Part shown: positions 17,616-26,294 of the stretch, piece by piece
Position numbering within the stretch: the first letter of the stretch is position 1
How the letters are laid out: every line of letters begins with the position of its first letter
Assembly: GCF_029080175.1 (NCBI RefSeq)
Contig: NZ_JARFJC010000045.1
DNA length: 64,000 bases
Source of the DNA: Luteipulveratus flavus
GTDB lineage: Bacteria > Actinomycetota > Actinomycetes > Actinomycetales > Dermatophilaceae
Direction: 5' to 3' (one strand)
Program-made: the position numbers and the translations under genes
Notes under the pieces: model-generated
Database searches by the model: none
What the model saw: the letters and a program-made list of their open reading frames with translations, nothing else
Told to the model about the DNA's origin: nothing

Positions 17616-17722
17616 TCAGAAGCCCATGCCTTCTGGGCTTCTTCCGTCGGACTCCGCTACGGCCGGACGCTCGCCTAGCGGCTCGCGCCCAACCTCCGCT
17701 TCATCCTCGTCAGAAGCCCATG
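17616..17722. repeat. 13-base direct repeat of the groEL 3' end flanking an inserted segment
   Basis: TCAGAAGCCCATG occurs at 17616-17628 and 17710-17722. On the minus strand both copies read ATG GGC TTC TGA, the codons for Met-Gly-Phe-stop at the end of GroEL. The outer copy also has GGC before it, matching the usual GGMGF ending. The 81 bases between them contain GC-rich short inverted motifs and no gene. This looks like an insertion with target duplication, or a local duplication. Confidence 0.7.
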
Positions 17723-19338
17723 TCGCCCATGCCGCCCGACGGGTCGGCCGGCGCGGCGCCGGCCTTCTCGGGCTTGTCGGCGATGACGGCCTCGGTCGTC
17801 AGGAACAGCGCGGCGATCGAGCCGGCGTTCTGCAGCGCCGAACGCGTCACCTTGGCCGGGTCGATGATGCCTTCCTTGACCATGTCGACGTAGTCGCCGG
17901 TCGCGGCGTTGAGGCCCTCGCCCGGGTTCAGGCTGCGCACCTTCTCGACCACGACGCCCGGCTCGAGGCCGGCGTTGAACGCGATCTGCTTCAGCGGGGC
18001 CTGGGCCGCCACCTTCACGATGTTCGCGCCGGTCGCCTCGTCGCCCTCGAGCTTCAGGCTCGCGAACGCCGCGTCGGTCGCCTGGAGCAGAGCCACGCCA
18101 CCACCGGCGACGATGCCCTCCTCGACGGCAGCCTTCGCGTTGCGGACGGCGTCCTCGATGCGGTGCTTGCGCTCCTTGAGCTCGACCTCGGTCGCGGCAC
18201 CCGCCTTGATGACGGCGACGCCACCGGCGAGCTTGGCCAGGCGCTCCTGGAGCTTCTCGCGGTCGTAGTCGGAGTCGCTGTTCTCGATCTCGGCGCGGAT
18301 CTGGTTCACCCGGCCCGCGATGGCGTCGGCCTCGCCGGCACCCTCGACGATCGTGGTCTCGTCCTTGGTGACGACGATCTTGCGCGCGCGGCCCAGCAGG
18401 TCCAGCTCAGCGGTGTCGAGCTTGAGGCCGACCTCCTCGGAGATGACCTGACCACCGGTGAGGATGGCGATGTCGCCGAGCATGGCCTTGCGACGGTCGC
18501 CGAAGCCCGGAGCCTTGACGGCGACGGACTTGAACGTGCCACGGATCTTGTTCACGACCAGGGTCGACAGGGCCTCGCCCTCGACGTCCTCGGCGATGAT
18601 CGCCAGCGGCTTGCCCGACTGCATGACCTTCTCCAGCAGCGGGAGCAGGTCCTTGATGTTCGAGATCTTGGAGTTGACGACGAGGATGTACGGGTCCTCG
18701 AGGACGGTCTCCATGCGCTCGGTGTCGGTCACGAAGTAACCGGAGATGTAGCCCTTGTCGAAGCGCATGCCCTCGGTGAGCTCGAGCTCGAGGCCGAAGG
18801 TGTTGCTCTCCTCGACGGTGATGACACCTTCCTTGCCGACCTTGTCCATCGCCTCGGCGATCAGCTCGCCGATCTGGTTGTCAGCAGCGGAGATGGACGC
18901 GGTGGCAGCGATCTGCTCCTTGGTCTCGATCTCCTTGGCCTGGCCGAGCAGCGACTCGGACACGGCGGCCACGGCGGCCTCGATACCGCGCTTGAGCGCC
19001 ATCGGGTTCGCACCCGCGGCGACGTTGCGCAGACCCTCGCGCACCATGGCCTGGGCCAGGACGGTGGCCGTCGTCGTGCCGTCACCGGCCACGTCGTCGG
19101 TCTTCTTCGCGACCTCCTTGACCAGCTCGGCGCCGATCTTCTCGTAGGGGTCCTCGAGCTCGATCTCCTTGGCGATGCTCACACCATCGTTGGTGATGGT
19201 GGGCGCGCCCCACTTCTTCTCGAGCACGACGTTGCGGCCCTTCGGGCCCAGCGTCACCTTGACGGCGTCGGCAAGGGTGTTCATACCCTTCTCGAGACCG
19301 CGGCGCGCCTCCTCGTCGAATGCAATGGTCTTGGCCAT
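17710..19338 (-). CDS. groEL: Chaperonin GroEL (60 kDa)
   Basis: This 542-residue protein matches GroEL along its full length: MAKTIAFDEEARRGLEKGMN, the ATP-binding TLGPKGRNVV and VAGDGTTTATVLAQA motifs, the apical domain and a Gly-Met-type C terminus (GGMGDMGF). The start MAKTIA is preceded by a GGGAGGAA ribosome site. No groES lies upstream, so this is the stand-alone copy typical of actinobacteria. The C terminus is GGMGDMGF rather than a His-rich tail, which fits the housekeeping copy. Two tandem CIRCE elements upstream indicate HrcA repression and heat induction. Confidence 0.97.
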   Translation of the reverse strand: MAKTIAFDEEARRGLEKGMNTLADAVKVTLGPKGRNVVLEKKWGAPTITNDGVSIAKEIELEDPYEKIGAELVKEVAKKTDDVAGDGTTTATVLAQAMVREGLRNVAAGANPMALKRGIEAAVAAVSESLLGQAKEIETKEQIAATASISAADNQIGELIAEAMDKVGKEGVITVEESNTFGLELELTEGMRFDKGYISGYFVTDTERMETVLEDPYILVVNSKISNIKDLLPLLEKVMQSGKPLAIIAEDVEGEALSTLVVNKIRGTFKSVAVKAPGFGDRRKAMLGDIAILTGGQVISEEVGLKLDTAELDLLGRARKIVVTKDETTIVEGAGEADAIAGRVNQIRAEIENSDSDYDREKLQERLAKLAGGVAVIKAGAATEVELKERKHRIEDAVRNAKAAVEEGIVAGGGVALLQATDAAFASLKLEGDEATGANIVKVAAQAPLKQIAFNAGLEPGVVVEKVRSLNPGEGLNAATGDYVDMVKEGIIDPAKVTRSALQNAGSIAALFLTTEAVIADKPEKAGAAPADPSGGMGDMGF

Positions 19339-19453
19339 GCGCGGTGGTTCCTCCCACACGAAAGCGGATCGACCGCACGACGCCCGCGACGGACGGGGCC
19401 ACCCCGCGAGCTCACGTCGCTCGCGCAGCCGACCCCTCGACGTACGGCCTGGT

Positions 19454-19480
19454 CTGTCACTCTCACACAGAGAGTGCTAA
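19454..19480. promoter_or_regulatory. CIRCE element 1 (HrcA operator), proximal
   Basis: CTGTCACTC-N9-GAGTGCTAA: the right half is perfect, while the left half keeps the CACTC core. It lies 116 bases before the groEL start. It is followed 8 bases away by a second CIRCE. Confidence 0.75.
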
Positions 19481-19488
19481 GCCCATGA

Positions 19489-19515
19489 TTAGCACTCGAC
19501 CCCCATGAGTGCAAA
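19489..19515. promoter_or_regulatory. CIRCE element 2 (HrcA operator), distal
   Basis: TTAGCACTC-N9-GAGTGCAAA has a perfect left half and two mismatches in the right. On the minus strand a candidate -35 (TTGCAC) overlaps this element, with a weak -10 (TAATCA) 17 bases on, between the two operators, so HrcA bound at either would cover the promoter. Confidence 0.8.
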
Positions 19516-19518
19516 TGC

Positions 19519-20124
19519 TCAGCCGGTGGCCGCTGGAGCGTCCGTGCCCCTGCCGTTCCCATCCGCTTCGCGCAGCCGCTCGCGAACGTCGTCCTGCCGC
19601 CGCCGGCGGCGCGTCTCGTGGACGGCGACAAGCACCGCGACCAGTGCGGGCACGGGCACCAGGGCCGCGTGGACGGACGGTACGTGCGGCCGGTCCCCGT
19701 GGCCCGCCACGAACCACAACGTGCCAGTGATCAACGCGGCGAACTGGCTGCTGAACAGCAGCAGGCACACGGCGCCACCCGCCAGCAGCCCTTGCCGTGC
19801 GGCGGACGTCCGAGGATGCCGGCGGGCCAGCGCCTCCCGGCGAGCGGACGCGGACCCGTGCTCGGGTTCGAGGTCCACCTCCAGCCCGTCGACCTCCAGG
19901 GTCGCGCGTTCCGCGCGGCCGAACGGGCTGACCTCGACGGTAACGACGCCGAGATCCTCGGCCTGCGGCCTGAGCACCGTGCGGCCCCGCTGGGCCTGGG
20001 CGGATTCCTCGCCGTCGACGAGCAGCGCGAGGGTCCCGACCCCACGCCAGGCGTTGCCACCGGAGGCCACGACCTCGTACGACCGGCCATCGACGGTCGC
20101 CGCGAAACGTTGGGGCTCTCTCAC
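19519..20124 (-). CDS. Membrane protein of unknown function, two predicted transmembrane segments
   Basis: This is a 201-residue protein. Residues 1-100 look like a soluble beta-rich domain with the phrases VDGRSYEVVASGG and VDGLEVDLEPEHG. Two hydrophobic segments follow (about residues 112-140 and 149-168), and the tail is strongly basic (HETRRRRRQDD). I do not recognise a family. The GTG start is preceded by CATACT 6 bases upstream. It reads toward groEL and ends next to the CIRCE elements, which separate the two units. Confidence 0.6.
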   Translation of the reverse strand: MREPQRFAATVDGRSYEVVASGGNAWRGVGTLALLVDGEESAQAQRGRTVLRPQAEDLGVVTVEVSPFGRAERATLEVDGLEVDLEPEHGSASARREALARRHPRTSAARQGLLAGGAVCLLLFSSQFAALITGTLWFVAGHGDRPHVPSVHAALVPVPALVAVLVAVHETRRRRRQDDVRERLREADGNGRGTDAPAATG

Positions 20125-20179
20125 GCAGGAAGTATGCGGCTACCTCGGGAGTGCCGTGGGACTGAGCGGGTGAGCGCTG

Positions 20180-20560
20180 TTACGCGACGAGGTGGGTGGC
20201 GTGCAGCTCGCGACGGACGCCGTCCAGGAGGTCGTCCACCCGGGCCGCCGGCGGCAACCACGCGGAGACACTCACCCCGAGGACGTCCTCGACCGTCTGG
20301 CAGAGCGCGAACAGCTCGACGACCCGGCCGTGCTGGGCGGCGTCCGCGACGTGACCGGTCGACCGCGCGACGCGCAGATCCTGGTCGTCCAGGCCGCACA
20401 GCCCGGCGATGACCTCCGGCGCGAGCGCGAACTCCGCGCCCAGGTCGTCCAGCATCTCGCCTGCCGACCGGTGGCGGTTGCGCTGGACCCGGCGGGCGAA
20501 CGCCGCCCGGCACGGGTCTGCTCCACAGATTCCGTCGCTGCTGACCACGTCGATGCTCAT
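20180..20560 (-). CDS. Hypothetical protein
   Basis: This 126-residue soluble, mainly helical protein has no motif I recognise. The region RRVQRNRHRSAGEMLDDLGAEFALAPEVIAGL could form an HTH-like pair of helices. The start MSIDVVSS is chosen as the first ATG giving a compact protein; an in-frame extension of 28 residues upstream lacks coding character. It is a single gene with no clear partner. Confidence 0.5.
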   Translation of the reverse strand: MSIDVVSSDGICGADPCRAAFARRVQRNRHRSAGEMLDDLGAEFALAPEVIAGLCGLDDQDLRVARSTGHVADAAQHGRVVELFALCQTVEDVLGVSVSAWLPPAARVDDLLDGVRRELHATHLVA

Positions 20561-20683
20561 GATGGTGCGACGCCCCGCCCGGCAGTGGTCGTTCCCCGCT
20601 CCGGACGTCGCCTTCCTCCCGTCCTCTTGTCTGGAGGAGCGCACTCATCGCTTCCCAGTACCTGCGCGAGTGCCCTTGCATGC

Positions 20684-20722
20684 GCAACGCCCGCCCCGGC
20701 CTTGCACCGAGACGGGCGTTGC
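20684..20722. terminator. Hairpin terminator downstream of DUF3263 gene
   Basis: GCAACGCCCG and CGGGCGTTGC form a perfect 10-base stem with a 19-base loop, just past the DUF3263 stop codon on the minus strand. Confidence 0.7.
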
Positions 20723-20734
20723 ACGTTCATGGGA

Positions 20735-21043
20735 CTAGATCTCGATCCCGAGCCGACGCGCCGAGCGTTGCTTCTGCCGCGACGCGCGCAGCCGCCGCAG
20801 CCGTTTCACCAGCATCGGATCGTGCTCGAGGGCCACCGGACTGTCGAGCAGCGTGTTGAGCACCTGGTAGTACCGGGTGGAGCTCATCTCGAACTGCTCG
20901 CGGATCATCTGCTCCTTGGCACCGGGGTACTTCCACCACTGGCGCTCGAACGCCAGGATCTGCTGGTCGCGATCGGTCAGCTCCTCGCGAGAGGACTGCT
21001 GCTGCTCCGCGGCGCTCATGTGATCGGGGCCCTCCATCGACAT
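20735..21043 (-). CDS. DUF3263-domain protein
   Basis: The C-terminal 80 residues match DUF3263, a small actinobacterial family: LTDRDQQILAFERQWWKYPG, then EMSSTRYYQVLNTLLDSP and DPMLVKRLRRLR. The layout (acidic, aromatic helix followed by an HTH-like segment and a basic tail) suggests a DNA-binding regulator; the function is not established. The start MSMEGP has a GAGG ribosome site 8 bases upstream. Two other starts, at 21112 and 21019, are possible. A terminator hairpin follows. Confidence 0.75.
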   Translation of the reverse strand: MSMEGPDHMSAAEQQQSSREELTDRDQQILAFERQWWKYPGAKEQMIREQFEMSSTRYYQVLNTLLDSPVALEHDPMLVKRLRRLRASRQKQRSARRLGIEI

Positions 21044-21321
21044 CGGCTCGACCTCGTCGAGGTTCGTGTCCACTCCCGATGATACGGGCGGAATCACATG
21101 GGTGTCATTCATCTGCGAGGTGTCGGAGGCGTCTGTGACGGGTGTGGCGGATGAGGTCCGGAGGTCGCGCACCAGCCGACGATACGTCAGTCCGGCCTCC
21201 CGGCTGAGGGCGTATCTGCCCCTCGGCGGATTTCTGCTGGAAGGCTGTCGCATCCGACCCGTTCCGTTCGTGGAACAGGTGAAGGCGGGGCATCCGGTCA
21301 CGCCGTGAGCGAGGAGCCGAC

Positions 21322-21663
21322 ATGGCCACGTACCTCATCTTCTTCAACCAGCAGTGGGTGGGCGACCACGACGAGGAGTGGTTCCGCGGACGCGGGCCGC
21401 TCGCCAGGGCGGTGGTCGAGGAGATCAAGACCGCGGGCCACTACGTGTTCGCCGGAGGCCTGGTCGAAGAGATCGATCAGGCCTTCAGCGCCGATGCGAC
21501 CAGCGGCACGTTGACCTTCACCGACGGGCCGTACACCGAGACCAAGGAGTACCTCGGCGGCCTCACCGCGGTGGACGTGCCCGACGTGGAGACCGCGAGG
21601 ATGTGGGCCGGGAAGATCGCCGAGGCCTGCGGCTGGCCGCAGGAGGTCCGCGAGTTCAAGTAA
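21322..21663 (+). CDS. YCII-related (YciI-like) domain protein
   Basis: This 113-residue dimeric alpha/beta ferredoxin-like fold has the family phrases ATSGTLTFTDGPYTETKEYLGG and AGHYVFAGGLVEE. Such proteins often sit beside ECF sigma-factor genes, but no sigma gene is present here. The function is unclear; some members act as dehydrochlorinases or catalytic dimers. A GAGGAG ribosome site precedes the ATG. Confidence 0.85.
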   Translation: MATYLIFFNQQWVGDHDEEWFRGRGPLARAVVEEIKTAGHYVFAGGLVEEIDQAFSADATSGTLTFTDGPYTETKEYLGGLTAVDVPDVETARMWAGKIAEACGWPQEVREFK

Positions 21664-21686
21664 CCGCCCCGCGGCAGCCGACGTCC

Positions 21687-21719
21687 GGCTCGGAGCCCAC
21701 TGCTGGTGGGCTCCGAGCC
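21687..21719. terminator. Bidirectional hairpin terminator
   Basis: A perfect 14-base stem (GGCTCGGAGCCCAC with GTGGGCTCCGAGCC) and a 5-base loop lie between the convergent YCII and decarboxylase genes, directly abutting the decarboxylase stop codon. Confidence 0.85.
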
Positions 21720-23069
21720 TCAGGCCATGGAGTCCAGCAGCGCGAGGATGTCCTCTCGCGTGGTGCGCGGGTTGACGATCGCGAACCGCGCGAGGGTCTC
21801 ACCGTCGTGCGACGTCGGGACGACGAAGCCCTCCTCGCGGGCGAGCAGCCCGTCCGACCAGGCGTGGTAGTCGGCCGGCTCCCATCCGCGGCGGCGGAAG
21901 ACCAGCACCGACAGGTCGGCCTCGCGCACGACCTCGAGGTACTCGCGGCGCGTGACCTCCTGCTCGGCGAAGCGGGTGATCTCCAGCGTCTGCTCGATCG
22001 CCTCGGTGTAGGCGTCGGTGCCGTTGGCGACCAGTGAGAACCAGAACGGCAGGCCGCGCGCCCGACGCGTGAGTCCCACCGAGTAGTCGGTGGGGTTCCA
22101 GTCGGGCGCGTCGGTCAGCACGTCGAGGTACGAGGCGTGCTGGGTGTGCGCCACCCGTGCGAGGGACGGCTCGCGGTAGAGCAGCGCGCAGCAGTCGAAC
22201 GGTGCGAACAGCCACTTGTGCGGGTCGACGATGAAGGAGTCGCAGCGCTCCACACCGGTGTACTTGCCCCGCACGGACGGGGCGGCCAGCCCGGCGCCGC
22301 CGTACGCGCCGTCGACGTGGAACCAGATGCCGAACTCCTCGCAGACCTCGGCGATGGAGTCCAGCTCGTCGATGACCCCGAAGTTGGTGCTGCCGGAGGT
22401 CGCGACGACAGCGAAGAACGTCTCCGGGCCGTGCTCCTCCAGCACCGCGCGCAGGTTGTCGCCGGTCAGCTGGAGGCGGTCGTTCACCGGCACCGAGACC
22501 TGCTCGGCGTCCATCACTCGGCATGCCGTCGCGATCGAGGAGTGCGCGCCGACCGTCGCGGCGATGCGGTACGGCCGGACGCCCTCGGCGGCCCGCTCAC
22601 GAGCGGTGGCCCGCGCGGTGACGAGCGCGGAGAGGTTTCCGATCGTGCCGCCCTGCACGAACGAGCCACCGGCGGTCTCGGGCAGGCCGGCGAGGTCGGC
22701 GATCCAGCGCAGCGCCTGGTTCTCGGCGTACACCGCGCCGGCGCCCTCCAACCACGACCCGGCGTAGATCGAGGAGGCCCCGACCACGAGGTCGAACATC
22801 GCCGCCTCGCGCGTGGGCGCGCACGGGATGAAGGAGAGGTAGCGGGGATGGTCGGTCGACAGGCAGGCGAGCGCGAGGTGTTCCTCGAACAGCCTCAGCG
22901 CGTCGATGCCGCCGCGGCCCTTGGCGTTGATCGCCCCGGCGGCGACGGCGTCCAGCGCCTCGACCGTCGTGGTGCCGTCCAGCGGCACCGGGTCGAGGGC
23001 GAGGCGTTCGGCGGCGTAGCGGAGGATCTCCTCGCCCAGCGCCCTGGTCTCTTCGGTGAACCCATGCAC
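21720..23069 (-). CDS. PLP-dependent decarboxylase (aromatic-amino-acid/glutamate decarboxylase type)
   Basis: This 449-residue group II decarboxylase has the N-terminal HPRYLSFIP segment, GGTIGNLSALVTAR, the cofactor Asp/Ala region HVDGAYGGAGL and the Schiff-base lysine in VDPHKWLFAPFDC. The cysteine pair after the lysine and the SHDGETLARFAIVNP tail fit the DOPA/tryptophan decarboxylase-like branch, but the substrate (aromatic amino acid, glutamate or 2,4-diaminobutyrate) cannot be fixed by eye. The GTG start is supported by a TAGACT hexamer exactly 7 bases upstream. It is divergent from ung. Confidence 0.88.
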   Translation of the reverse strand: MHGFTEETRALGEEILRYAAERLALDPVPLDGTTTVEALDAVAAGAINAKGRGGIDALRLFEEHLALACLSTDHPRYLSFIPCAPTREAAMFDLVVGASSIYAGSWLEGAGAVYAENQALRWIADLAGLPETAGGSFVQGGTIGNLSALVTARATARERAAEGVRPYRIAATVGAHSSIATACRVMDAEQVSVPVNDRLQLTGDNLRAVLEEHGPETFFAVVATSGSTNFGVIDELDSIAEVCEEFGIWFHVDGAYGGAGLAAPSVRGKYTGVERCDSFIVDPHKWLFAPFDCCALLYREPSLARVAHTQHASYLDVLTDAPDWNPTDYSVGLTRRARGLPFWFSLVANGTDAYTEAIEQTLEITRFAEQEVTRREYLEVVREADLSVLVFRRRGWEPADYHAWSDGLLAREEGFVVPTSHDGETLARFAIVNPRTTREDILALLDSMA

Positions 23070-23190
23070 GGTGCGGAGTCTAGGCGGCACCTCACCCGCG
23101 CCCGGCGACGATCCCGGACCGGACCTCGACCGGACCGGGCGGACGAGGCCGATCGGCGTCGTCGCGAAGCGTGCGCTTACCCTGGGCGCC

Positions 23191-23868
23191 ATGCCCGCAC
23201 GGCCCCTGACCGAGCTCGTCCACCCCAGCTGGGCCACGGCTCTCGCCCCTGCCCAGGACCACCTCCAGCGGCTCGGCCAGTTCCTCCGTACGGAGATCTC
23301 GTCCGGCCGTCCGTACCTCCCGGCGGGCCAGCACGTCCTGCGCGCGTTCACCCGGCCGTTCGAGGACGTGCGGGTGCTGATCGTCGGCCAGGACCCGTAC
23401 CCCACGCCGGGCCACGCCGTCGGTCTGTGCTTCTCGGTCGCGCGGGAGGTCTCGCCGATCCCCCGCAGCCTGCAGAACATCTACGCCGAGATGGAGTCCG
23501 ACATCGGCATCCCGCCCGCGCAGCACGGCGACCTGTCCGCCTGGGCCGACCGTGGCGTGCTGCTGCTCAACCGGGTCCTCACCGTCCGCCCGGGCGCGCC
23601 GGGCAGCCACCGCGGCCACGGCTGGGAGCACGTGACAGCCACCGCGATCAACGCGCTGGTCGAGCGCGGCGGCCCGCTCGTGGCCGTGCTGTGGGGCCGC
23701 GACGCCCGCAACCTCGCCCCGCACCTCGGTGAGGTGCCCCGCGTCGAGAGCGCCCACCCCTCGCCGCTGTCCGCGCGGTCCGGCTTCTTCGGGTCGCGGC
23801 CGTTCAGCCGCACCAACGAGCTCCTGCAGCAGCAGGGCGCCGAGCCGGTCGACTGGTCGCTGGCATGA
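23191..23868 (+). CDS. ung: Uracil-DNA glycosylase, family 1
   Basis: This 225-residue protein removes uracil from DNA as the first step of base excision repair. It has the family 1 motif GQDPYPTPGHAVGLCFS with the catalytic Asp, LLLNRVLTVRPG and the HPSPLSARSGFFGSRPFS DNA-intercalation loop. The ATG is supported by TACCCT 7 bases upstream. It overlaps the next gene by 4 bases (ATGA). Confidence 0.96.
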   Translation: MPARPLTELVHPSWATALAPAQDHLQRLGQFLRTEISSGRPYLPAGQHVLRAFTRPFEDVRVLIVGQDPYPTPGHAVGLCFSVAREVSPIPRSLQNIYAEMESDIGIPPAQHGDLSAWADRGVLLLNRVLTVRPGAPGSHRGHGWEHVTATAINALVERGGPLVAVLWGRDARNLAPHLGEVPRVESAHPSPLSARSGFFGSRPFSRTNELLQQQGAEPVDWSLA

Positions 23869-24665
23869 GCCCGTCATCCCCCGCACGCCCCTGGCAACGG
23901 TACGTCGCGATCGGCGACTCCTTCACCGAGGGCATGAGCGATCCGTCGGCGACCGAGGCGGACGCGTACGTCGGGTGGGCCGACCGGCTCGCGTCGCGCC
24001 TCGCCCGGCGGAACGCCGCCGAGGGTGAGCCGTTCGGGTACGCCAACCTCGCCGTCCGCGGGCGGCTGATCGCCGACGTGGTCGGCCCGCAGCTGGACGC
24101 AGCGCTCGAGCTCGAGCCCGACCTGGTCAGCCTGGTCGGCGGCGGCAACGACGTCCTGCGCCCCAAGGTCGACCTCGACGACGTGGCCGACCTGCTGGAG
24201 GACGCCGTACGACGGGTGCGCGCCACCGGCGCGGACGTGCTGCTGTCGACGACCGCCGACCCGTCGCGGCTGCCGGTGCTGCGACGCGTCCGGCCGCGCC
24301 TGGCGTACCACGCGGCGAACGTGTGGGGCATCGCGCAGCGCAACGACTGCCGGGTCCTGGACCTGTGGACCCAGCGCGCCCTGCGGGACATCCGGATGTG
24401 GGCGCCCGATCGGATCCACCTGTCGACCGCGGGCCACCAGCGGGTCGCTGCCCAGGCCGCCTGGACGCTGGGCGTCCTCGACGAGAGCCGCGACTGGGCG
24501 ATCCCCCTGCCGCCGGCGCCGGCGCTGACGCGCCGGCAGAACGCGCAGGCGAACGCCTCCTGGGCGCGCGCGTACCTCGGGCCGTGGGTGCAGCGACGTC
24601 TCCAGGGCCGCAGCTCCGGCGACGGGCGGGCTCCCAAACGGCCCGGCCTCGACCCGCTCGACTGA
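23865..24665 (+). CDS. SGNH/GDSL-type hydrolase
   Basis: This 266-residue esterase-fold protein has block I AIGDSFTEGM with the Ser nucleophile, block II near NLAVRGRL, block III GGGNDVL and block V DRIHLSTAGH with the Asp and His. No signal peptide is seen, so it is cytoplasmic. Translational coupling to ung is by position only; no shared pathway is evident. Confidence 0.9.
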   Translation: MSPSSPARPWQRYVAIGDSFTEGMSDPSATEADAYVGWADRLASRLARRNAAEGEPFGYANLAVRGRLIADVVGPQLDAALELEPDLVSLVGGGNDVLRPKVDLDDVADLLEDAVRRVRATGADVLLSTTADPSRLPVLRRVRPRLAYHAANVWGIAQRNDCRVLDLWTQRALRDIRMWAPDRIHLSTAGHQRVAAQAAWTLGVLDESRDWAIPLPPAPALTRRQNAQANASWARAYLGPWVQRRLQGRSSGDGRAPKRPGLDPLD

Positions 24666-24732
24666 TTTCTCGCGCCCGTCGTCGGCGCCGGTCGCGGGAT
24701 GGCGGCGGCGGTCGACATCTAGGCTCCTGGGC

Positions 24733-25491
24733 ATGAGTGCACTCCGGTCCGGGACGGCAGTCCTCACCGCCACCGCCCTCGCGACGACCCTCGCCGGGTG
24801 CGGCGGCGACGAGCAGCCCGCCCGGTCCAAGGTCGTCACGGTGCTCGCCGCGGCATCGCTGACCGAGGCGTTCACCGACCTGAAGAAGCAGGTCGAGGAC
24901 GCCCACCCGGACGTCGAGGTGCGGGTGAGCTTCGCGGCCAGCTCGACGATCGTCCAGCAGGTCAACAACCACGCCGACGCCGACGTCGTCGCGCTCGCCG
25001 ACGAGAAGGCCGGCAAGACCCTGAAGCCGGACGTGCTGGGCTCCGCCGCGCCCCGCCTGTTCGCGACGAACCGGCTGATGATCGCCACTCCGGCCGACAA
25101 CCCGGCGCACGTGACCGGGCTGGACAGCCTGACGTCGTCGTCCGTCGACACCGTCCTGTGCGCCCCGCAGGTGCCGTGCGGCCGCGCCGCGAAGAGCGTG
25201 CTGGCCAAGGGGCACGTCACGCCGCACGTCGTGTCGTACGAGCAGGACGTCAAGGCGACGCTCGCCAAGGTCCGGCTCGGTGAGGCCGACGCCGCGATCG
25301 TGTACGCCACCGACGTCACGGCCGCCGGGACGTCCGTACGCGGGGTGGCGCTCAAGCCCGACCAGAACGTCACGACGCGACTGCCGATCTACGCGCTCAA
25401 CGACGACGAGGGCACCCGCGCGTTCGTCGACGCCGTGACTTCCTCGACCGGTCGAAAGGTGTTGACCACGAGGGGTTTCGGAGCGCCGTGA
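24733..25491 (+). CDS. modA: Molybdate ABC transporter substrate-binding lipoprotein
   Basis: This 252-residue protein has a lipoprotein signal (hydrophobic stretch then lipobox LAGC at residues 18-21) and the ModA body: VLAAASLTEAFTDLKKQ, FAASSTIVQQV and ADADVVALAD, which carry the Ser residues that hold molybdate or tungstate. The ATG is supported by TAGGCT 7 bases upstream, so the mod operon probably starts with a leaderless mRNA. I see no molybdopterin-type riboswitch. The stop overlaps the modB GTG by 4 bases. Confidence 0.92.
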   Translation: MSALRSGTAVLTATALATTLAGCGGDEQPARSKVVTVLAAASLTEAFTDLKKQVEDAHPDVEVRVSFAASSTIVQQVNNHADADVVALADEKAGKTLKPDVLGSAAPRLFATNRLMIATPADNPAHVTGLDSLTSSSVDTVLCAPQVPCGRAAKSVLAKGHVTPHVVSYEQDVKATLAKVRLGEADAAIVYATDVTAAGTSVRGVALKPDQNVTTRLPIYALNDDEGTRAFVDAVTSSTGRKVLTTRGFGAP

Positions 25492-26294
25492 CCCGCGAGC
25501 GCGCCACGACGGGCGGGCCGGGCGCACCGGCTCGCAGCGTCCTGGCGATCCCCGCCGCACTCGCGCTCGTGCTCCTCCTGCTGCCACTGGTCGCCCTGCT
25601 CTCCCGGGTCCGGTGGGGCAGCCTCGGCTCCGCGCTGTCGACCGCGGGCGCCGGCGAGGCCGTCAGCCTGTCGATCCGGACGACGCTGACGACGGTCGTG
25701 CTCAGTGCGCTGCTCGGAACGCCGCTGGCCTGGGTCCTCGCCCGCTCGACCGGACGCTGGCTGCCGTGGCTGCGTGCCGTGGTCACCGTGCCGCTGGTCC
25801 TGCCTCCGGTCGTCGGCGGCGTCGCCCTGCTCGTCGCGTGGGGCCGAGAAGGGTTGGTGGGCGGGCCGATCCACGACTGGTTCGGCTGGACGATCCCGTA
25901 CTCCTGGGTGCGCGTCGTGCTCGCCGAGACGTTCGTGTCGATGCCGTTCTACGTCCTGGCCGTCGAAGGCGCGATGCGGGCGCTGGACGGCCGGTACGAC
26001 GCCGTCGCGGCCACCCTGGGCGCCTCGCCGTGGCGGACGTTCCGGTCCGTCGTCGTCCCGATGGTGCTCCCCGGTGTCGCCGCCGGAGCCACGCTGGCCT
26101 GGGCCCGCGCGCTCGGGGAGTTCGGCGCGACCATCACGTTCGCCGGCTCGTTCCCCGGCCGGACGCAGACGGCTCCGCTGGCGGTGTACCAGGCGTTGGA
26201 GATCGACCCGGACGCCGCGACCGCGCTCAGCATGGTGATGCTGCTCGTCTGCGTCGCGGTGCTGGCGCTGCTGCGCGGGCGGTGGTGGCGGTGA
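25488..26294 (+). CDS. modB: Molybdate ABC transporter permease
   Basis: This 268-residue permease has about five to six membrane segments and the EAA loop (AATLGASPWRTFRSVVVPMVLPG) that contacts ModC, followed by the ModB-typical WARALGEFGATITFAG. The GTG start overlaps modA and its stop overlaps modC, each as GTGA. Confidence 0.93.
   Translation: MTRERATTGGPGAPARSVLAIPAALALVLLLLPLVALLSRVRWGSLGSALSTAGAGEAVSLSIRTTLTTVVLSALLGTPLAWVLARSTGRWLPWLRAVVTVPLVLPPVVGGVALLVAWGREGLVGGPIHDWFGWTIPYSWVRVVLAETFVSMPFYVLAVEGAMRALDGRYDAVAATLGASPWRTFRSVVVPMVLPGVAAGATLAWARALGEFGATITFAGSFPGRTQTAPLAVYQALEIDPDAATALSMVMLLVCVAVLALLRGRWWR

Noticed and set aside
17356..19488. 710-codon ORF on the plus strand over groEL
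   Set aside because: It is the antisense shadow of groEL; the composition is dominated by Leu, Asp and Gly repeats without motifs.
19472..19497. A single inverted CIRCE (GAGTGCTAA-N8-TTAGCACTC)
   Set aside because: The outward pair has the wrong order and spacing; the halves are better explained as parts of two proper N9 CIRCE elements.
24666..24732. Molybdenum-cofactor riboswitch before modA
   Set aside because: The gap is only 67 bases and the apparent promoter lies 7 bases before the ATG, leaving no leader for a riboswitch.
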